Part shown: positions 61,323-64,000 of the stretch, piece by piece | Layout: every line of letters begins with the position of its first letter | How positions within the stretch are numbered: position 1 is the stretch's first letter | The notes under the pieces: generated by a model | The model's database searches: none | What the model saw: only the letters and a program-made list of their open reading frames with translations | What the model was told of the DNA's origin: nothing | Assembly: GCF_021654795.1 (NCBI RefSeq) | Contig: NZ_AP025344.1 | Coordinates: forward strand, 3,906,501-3,970,500 | Source: Paenibacillus dendritiformis | GTDB taxonomy: Bacteria > Bacillota > Bacilli > Paenibacillales > Paenibacillaceae | Length of the DNA stretch: 64,000 nt | Reading direction: 5' to 3' | Program-made: the position numbers and the translations under genes

Positions 61323-61366
61323 AAAAAAGGATGCCCCGTCATCATCCGATAACCGCAGGGACATCC
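61323..61366 (-). terminator. Intrinsic terminator after the metallophosphoesterase gene
   Basis: On the minus strand, GGATGTCCC and GGGGCATCC pair, followed by TTTTTT. Confidence 0.65.
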
Positions 61367-61391
61367 CGTGAATAAAGTTTATTGTCCTATC

Positions 61392-62627
61392 TCATGCAAA
61401 GGCGGAGGCCGATTTCGTTCTGCCGCGAGCGGACAAGGCCTGTTCACTCACATTGCCGAAGGCATCGATCGCGTGAACTTCGATGGAATAGCCATGTTCC
61501 GGCTCCAGTTCCGTCAATGTCAGTTGAAGCTTCTCCGGCATCGGGTGAAGATAGAATTCCGAATAAGCGAAGCACTGCGCAAGCTGTGTTCCGGTCTCTT
61601 CATCCGACAGCGTAATCCGGTAGGAATGAACCAGTTCATTATCTTGTGCCTGGTCGAACACGATCGCGATCGAATCCGAGGCCGCAAGCTCCTCTTTGAT
61701 ATGAATTTCCGCATCCGCCGGGAAACAGGGCGCTTCCCGATCGCGCTCATCCGTATACGCGAAAGCCTCCGGAATTACTGGCACCGGCACCACCCAAGCG
61801 TCTCCGATCTCCCGTTGATGCGCAAAGTCAAGCCGCGAAATCGCAACCTTGTCCTCGTGCACTTCAACCAGACAACCTTGGCTGAACTTCTCATGTCCCG
61901 GCGGCAGATTGCCTTGAAGCTTGCCGCGCTCTACTTCCATATAGCTAATTGAAGCGGTGCCCACGGACGTGAAGCGCTTCTGATGGATGCTGCGCGGATC
62001 GTTCAACGGGTAATGAGAATGCCCGGAGAACGTAATGACCTGAGGATATGGATCCAGCGCGGCCATCAGCTCGCCGATATTTTCCAGGATGCCCCATTCC
62101 TGGCTGCCGTACACCGTGTCCTTCAGATGCTGATGAAGGAAGACGAAGATCGGCCGTTCAGGCGCATCGGCGGCCGCTTCCTCCAGCTGCCGCTTGAGCC
62201 ATTCGATCTGTTCGAGGGAGAAGTAGCCATGGGTCGGCTTATCCTCTGTCGCCAGCACGATAAAATGATAGCCCTGGATAACGCGGTGATAGTACATCGC
62301 CTCCATGCCTGTCATATCCAGAAAGCGCGCTTGCGCTTCCTTCGCCGGCAGATCGTTCCAATAATCATGATTTCCGATCGCAATAAGCAATTCCGCTCCG
62401 TCCTGCTTATGCTTGCGAAGCGTATCCATATGGCGCTCATATTCCTCAATGGTGCCATTGTTCGTCAGGTCGCCCACGATGACGAAGGCGTCCTGCTGCG
62501 GCGCGCGCGCATTCAAGTACCGCAGCGCTTGCTCGTACCTATGGATAGACTCGTCGCCCGTCGGCGCGATATGCACATCGCTTATGACCGGGAAGACGAG
62601 ACGAGGGGTAGATTGAACAGCTGCCAT
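61392..62627 (-). CDS. Calcineurin-like metallophosphoesterase
   Basis: Binuclear-metal phosphoesterase, 411 aa. Motifs in order: DVH (17-19), GDLTNNG, GNHDYW, HQH and GHSHYP. The C-terminal ~120 residues form a beta-rich domain (VFDQAQDNELVHSYRITLSD; LTLTELEPEHGYSIEVHAI) of the fibronectin type. No signal peptide is evident, so it is probably cytoplasmic or released otherwise. Its substrate is unknown. It is a single gene with a terminator; it reads in the same direction as the peptide unit but is separated from it by a terminator. Confidence 0.88.
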   Translation of the reverse strand: MAAVQSTPRLVFPVISDVHIAPTGDESIHRYEQALRYLNARAPQQDAFVIVGDLTNNGTIEEYERHMDTLRKHKQDGAELLIAIGNHDYWNDLPAKEAQARFLDMTGMEAMYYHRVIQGYHFIVLATEDKPTHGYFSLEQIEWLKRQLEEAAADAPERPIFVFLHQHLKDTVYGSQEWGILENIGELMAALDPYPQVITFSGHSHYPLNDPRSIHQKRFTSVGTASISYMEVERGKLQGNLPPGHEKFSQGCLVEVHEDKVAISRLDFAHQREIGDAWVVPVPVIPEAFAYTDERDREAPCFPADAEIHIKEELAASDSIAIVFDQAQDNELVHSYRITLSDEETGTQLAQCFAYSEFYLHPMPEKLQLTLTELEPEHGYSIEVHAIDAFGNVSEQALSARGRTKSASAFA

Positions 62628-62885
62628 CAGACGTTCAGCTCCTTTTTGTTCAACGCTGGTTCAGCTTCAGTCTACTCCTTTCTTGTCCCGTTGAATATGG
62701 ATTTTTGCTGCCTAACGCATAGAAATTCGGAACTCCCTGTGCCGTGCGGCTGCAAAAAAGGTAGCTGCCCCATAGGCAGCGCGCAACGGTGAGGGGCAAG
62801 AAGGACGGCAGAGAATATAAAGACGGGAAAAGCGGCGGAATATGGACAAGGCAGTGAAACGAGGCACTGGGATGAGGCACTGCGA

Positions 62886-63620
62886 CGAGCTAGTTAAATA
62901 AAATCCTGCGTGAATACAGTAATTTACGCTTTTTAAACCGATATTTTAGAAATTGCTGCAAAAACCAGGCTGTTGAGAAACCACTGTTTTTTACGAAGGG
63001 GTGGAGATGGTCCATTTTCCTCATCCAGACATTGGCTCTCAGCGCGTCTTAAATCGAGTTTTTTACCGGGAGAAGAGATCCATCGCAGGTGAAAAGTCCC
63101 ATAAACTGCTCATTGCCCTGATTGGATGCTGGGGGGTATCATCGCCTTCAGGAAGCATTATCGGCCTGCTGGAAGCATCGTTGCCTCCTGGGGCTTGGAC
63201 GTGCGGAGGAAATTGCTGCTATTTTACAGGAATTTCGGCTTCATGAGTCCACCTCCCGGGGAAATGCTGCAAATCTACATCATTTTAGGCCTTTTTGCTT
63301 CAAGCCGATGCGAAACCGGGGAAATTCCTGTCATTTTGCAGGATTCCCTTTCTGGAAAAGTCGTCCCTATCGAATTGCTGTATTTATGCAGGATTTCGCT
63401 TACCGAATCGGCGTGTCCCAGGAAATGGCGCCGTTTTCAGGCCGGTGGAATTATCCATTTTCCTACTCATAACTTCTTTCTCAACAGCCTGAAAAACGCC
63501 TTATTTTCGCCGTTTTTTGCTTTGCCTCCATTGTAAAGGTGAAAATTGATGCCGTTGTGCAGGATTTTCGGCAACGAACGAAACGCCGTTAGGGAATATT
63601 GTAATTTTGCAGTTTCTCGG
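62886..63620. repeat. Field of interrupted palindromes (CTGCA...TGCAG family), about eight members
   Basis: Degenerate members include AAATCCTGCGTGAATACAGT (about 62900), GGAAATTGCTGCTATTTTAC (about 63210), AAATTCCTGTCATTTTGCAG (about 63320), GAATTGCTGTATTTATGCAG (about 63371), TGATGCCGTTGTGCAGGATT (about 63546) and ATATTGTAATTTTGCAGTTT (about 63597). Most are followed by TTTCGGC- or TTTCGC-like bases, and spacing is about 50-100 bases. The same family is at 31.4 kb and 48.0 kb. Confidence 0.6.
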
Positions 63621-63642
63621 CAAGTCGAGCTTGGAGAATGAG

Positions 63643-63688
63643 AGGGGCTGTCTCACTCTAGCTAAAAATAACTTCGGAGACAGCCCCT
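63643..63688. terminator. Hairpin after the BceB-like gene
   Basis: AGGGGCTGTCTC (63643-63654) pairs with GAGACAGCCCCT (63677-63688). It lies just past the permease stop; the T run is weak, so it may be a bidirectional terminator. Confidence 0.6.
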
Positions 63689-63699
63689 TGCGGATCGGG

Positions 63700-64000
63700 T
63701 TAGATGACTTTTTTGAGCTTGCGCACATAGTTCGCGCGGATAAAGATGAAGTAGATCACTTGAATCGCCAGGAACGAACCAAGGACAATCGCGGATTCCT
63801 TCACCAGACTCATGCCGAACGTGTTCTGCAGCGAGTTCAGCGCGACAGCGCCGTGTACGATAGCGACGACAATCGGAACGAAGAACAACAGCCCAATCTG
63901 GGTGGACACAATCTTCGACAGTTCCCCTTCCGTCAGTCCCAGCTTGCTGATGGCCCGGTACTGCACCGTATCCTGATCCAGATCGGAATACAAGCGCAAG
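63700..64000 (-). CDS. FtsX-like (BceB-type) ABC permease, C-terminal part (5' partial)
   Basis: The minus-strand frame enters from the right edge and ends at 63700. The visible end has LDQDTVQYRAISKLGLTEGEL, then two membrane segments (IGLLFFVPIVVAIVHGAVAL; SAIVLGSFLAIQVIYFIFI) and the basic tail RKLKKVI. This is the usual C-terminus of the large BceB/YtsD-type permeases of antimicrobial-peptide resistance transporters. Its start and ATPase partner lie beyond the window. If it is a detoxification transporter it could matter for self-protection near the peptide unit, but the distance makes this speculative. Confidence 0.85.
   Translation of the reverse strand, partial: LRLYSDLDQDTVQYRAISKLGLTEGELSKIVSTQIGLLFFVPIVVAIVHGAVALNSLQNTFGMSLVKESAIVLGSFLAIQVIYFIFIRANYVRKLKKVI

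Larger units (their letters stand above)
62628..63699. other. Repeat-rich gene-free region
   Basis: About 1 kb with no convincing gene. Left part: short hairpins (for example GCTGCC/GGCAGC near 62762). From about 62886 it is dominated by interrupted palindromes. The short plus-strand frames within it do not have ribosome sites. Confidence 0.6.

Noticed and set aside
62650..62880. 76-aa minus-strand frame upstream of the metallophosphoesterase gene
   Set aside because: No ribosome site and low-complexity Pro/Ser/Leu composition.
1..64000. tRNA and rRNA genes
   Set aside because: None was recognised by eye; a covariance-model search would be needed to exclude an isolated tRNA.

Overview
The window looks like chromosome from a Paenibacillus-type member of the Bacillota. 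The evidence is strong AGGAGG-type ribosome binding sites, GTG and TTG starts, CcpA-like cre sites, a yybP-ykoY manganese riboswitch, three YesM-type kinase / AraC-type response-regulator pairs, CUT1-type sugar ABC transporters, lutABC, a fused MsrAB and a GC-rich base composition. Genus assignment is inference from this gene style; no rRNA or tRNA gene was seen.

Layout. (1) 0-1.7 kb: tail of an unknown gene and a GNAT acetyltransferase. (2) 1.7-11.9 kb: a minus-strand sugar-acid catabolic block under a divergent LacI regulator: split UxaA-type dehydratase, two SDR dehydrogenases, a cyclase-family hydrolase, a DUF4177-like small protein, an RbsD/FucU mutarotase, an FAH-family hydrolase, and lutABC behind a terminator. 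Together they read as a non-phosphorylating 6-deoxyhexose (L-fucose or L-rhamnose type) route ending in pyruvate plus L-lactate, with LutABC oxidising the lactate. (3) 12.3-13.5 kb: two non-coding tandem-repeat arrays. (4) 13.9-20.8 kb: sugar ABC transporter with a YesMN-type system whose response regulator is frameshifted. (5) 20.9-28.1 kb: an AT-richer block with an Fe3+/hexose-phosphate-type ABC transporter and its own two-component system, bracketed by two related remnants that look like transposase 5' ends. (6) 28.1-30.5 kb: DauR-type regulator, D-threonine aldolase / D-serine dehydratase family enzyme and RidA. (7) 30.6-31.8 kb: a dead IS1182-type transposase and several repeat families. 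(8) 32-34.2 kb: NhaC-type antiporter and two small membrane proteins. (9) 34.4-40.5 kb: kduI-deoR-kduD-GH88 unsaturated-uronide operon, AraC regulator and GH4 alpha-galactosidase. (10) 40.7-50.4 kb: YeiH-type exporter with LysR regulator, TerC with manganese riboswitch, MsrAB, a DUF4261 protein with a Gln/Glu-rich head, an oxidoreductase, signal peptidase I and membrane proteins. (11) 50.5-57.7 kb: LplABC-type oligosaccharide transporter with a YesMN pair. (12) 57.9-61.2 kb: a compact peptide system: MauE-like membrane protein, membrane thioredoxin, a 44-residue six-cysteine peptide and a peptidase-less ABC exporter. (13) 61.4-64 kb: metallophosphoesterase, a field of small interrupted palindromes, and the end of a BceB-like permease.

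The most interesting item is the six-cysteine peptide cassette at 57,954-61,176. The peptide gene is too short for ordinary ORF cut-offs, has an excellent ribosome binding site, and sits between disulfide-chemistry genes and an exporter. I read it as a disulfide-stapled secreted peptide (bacteriocin or signal) system; that function is inferred.
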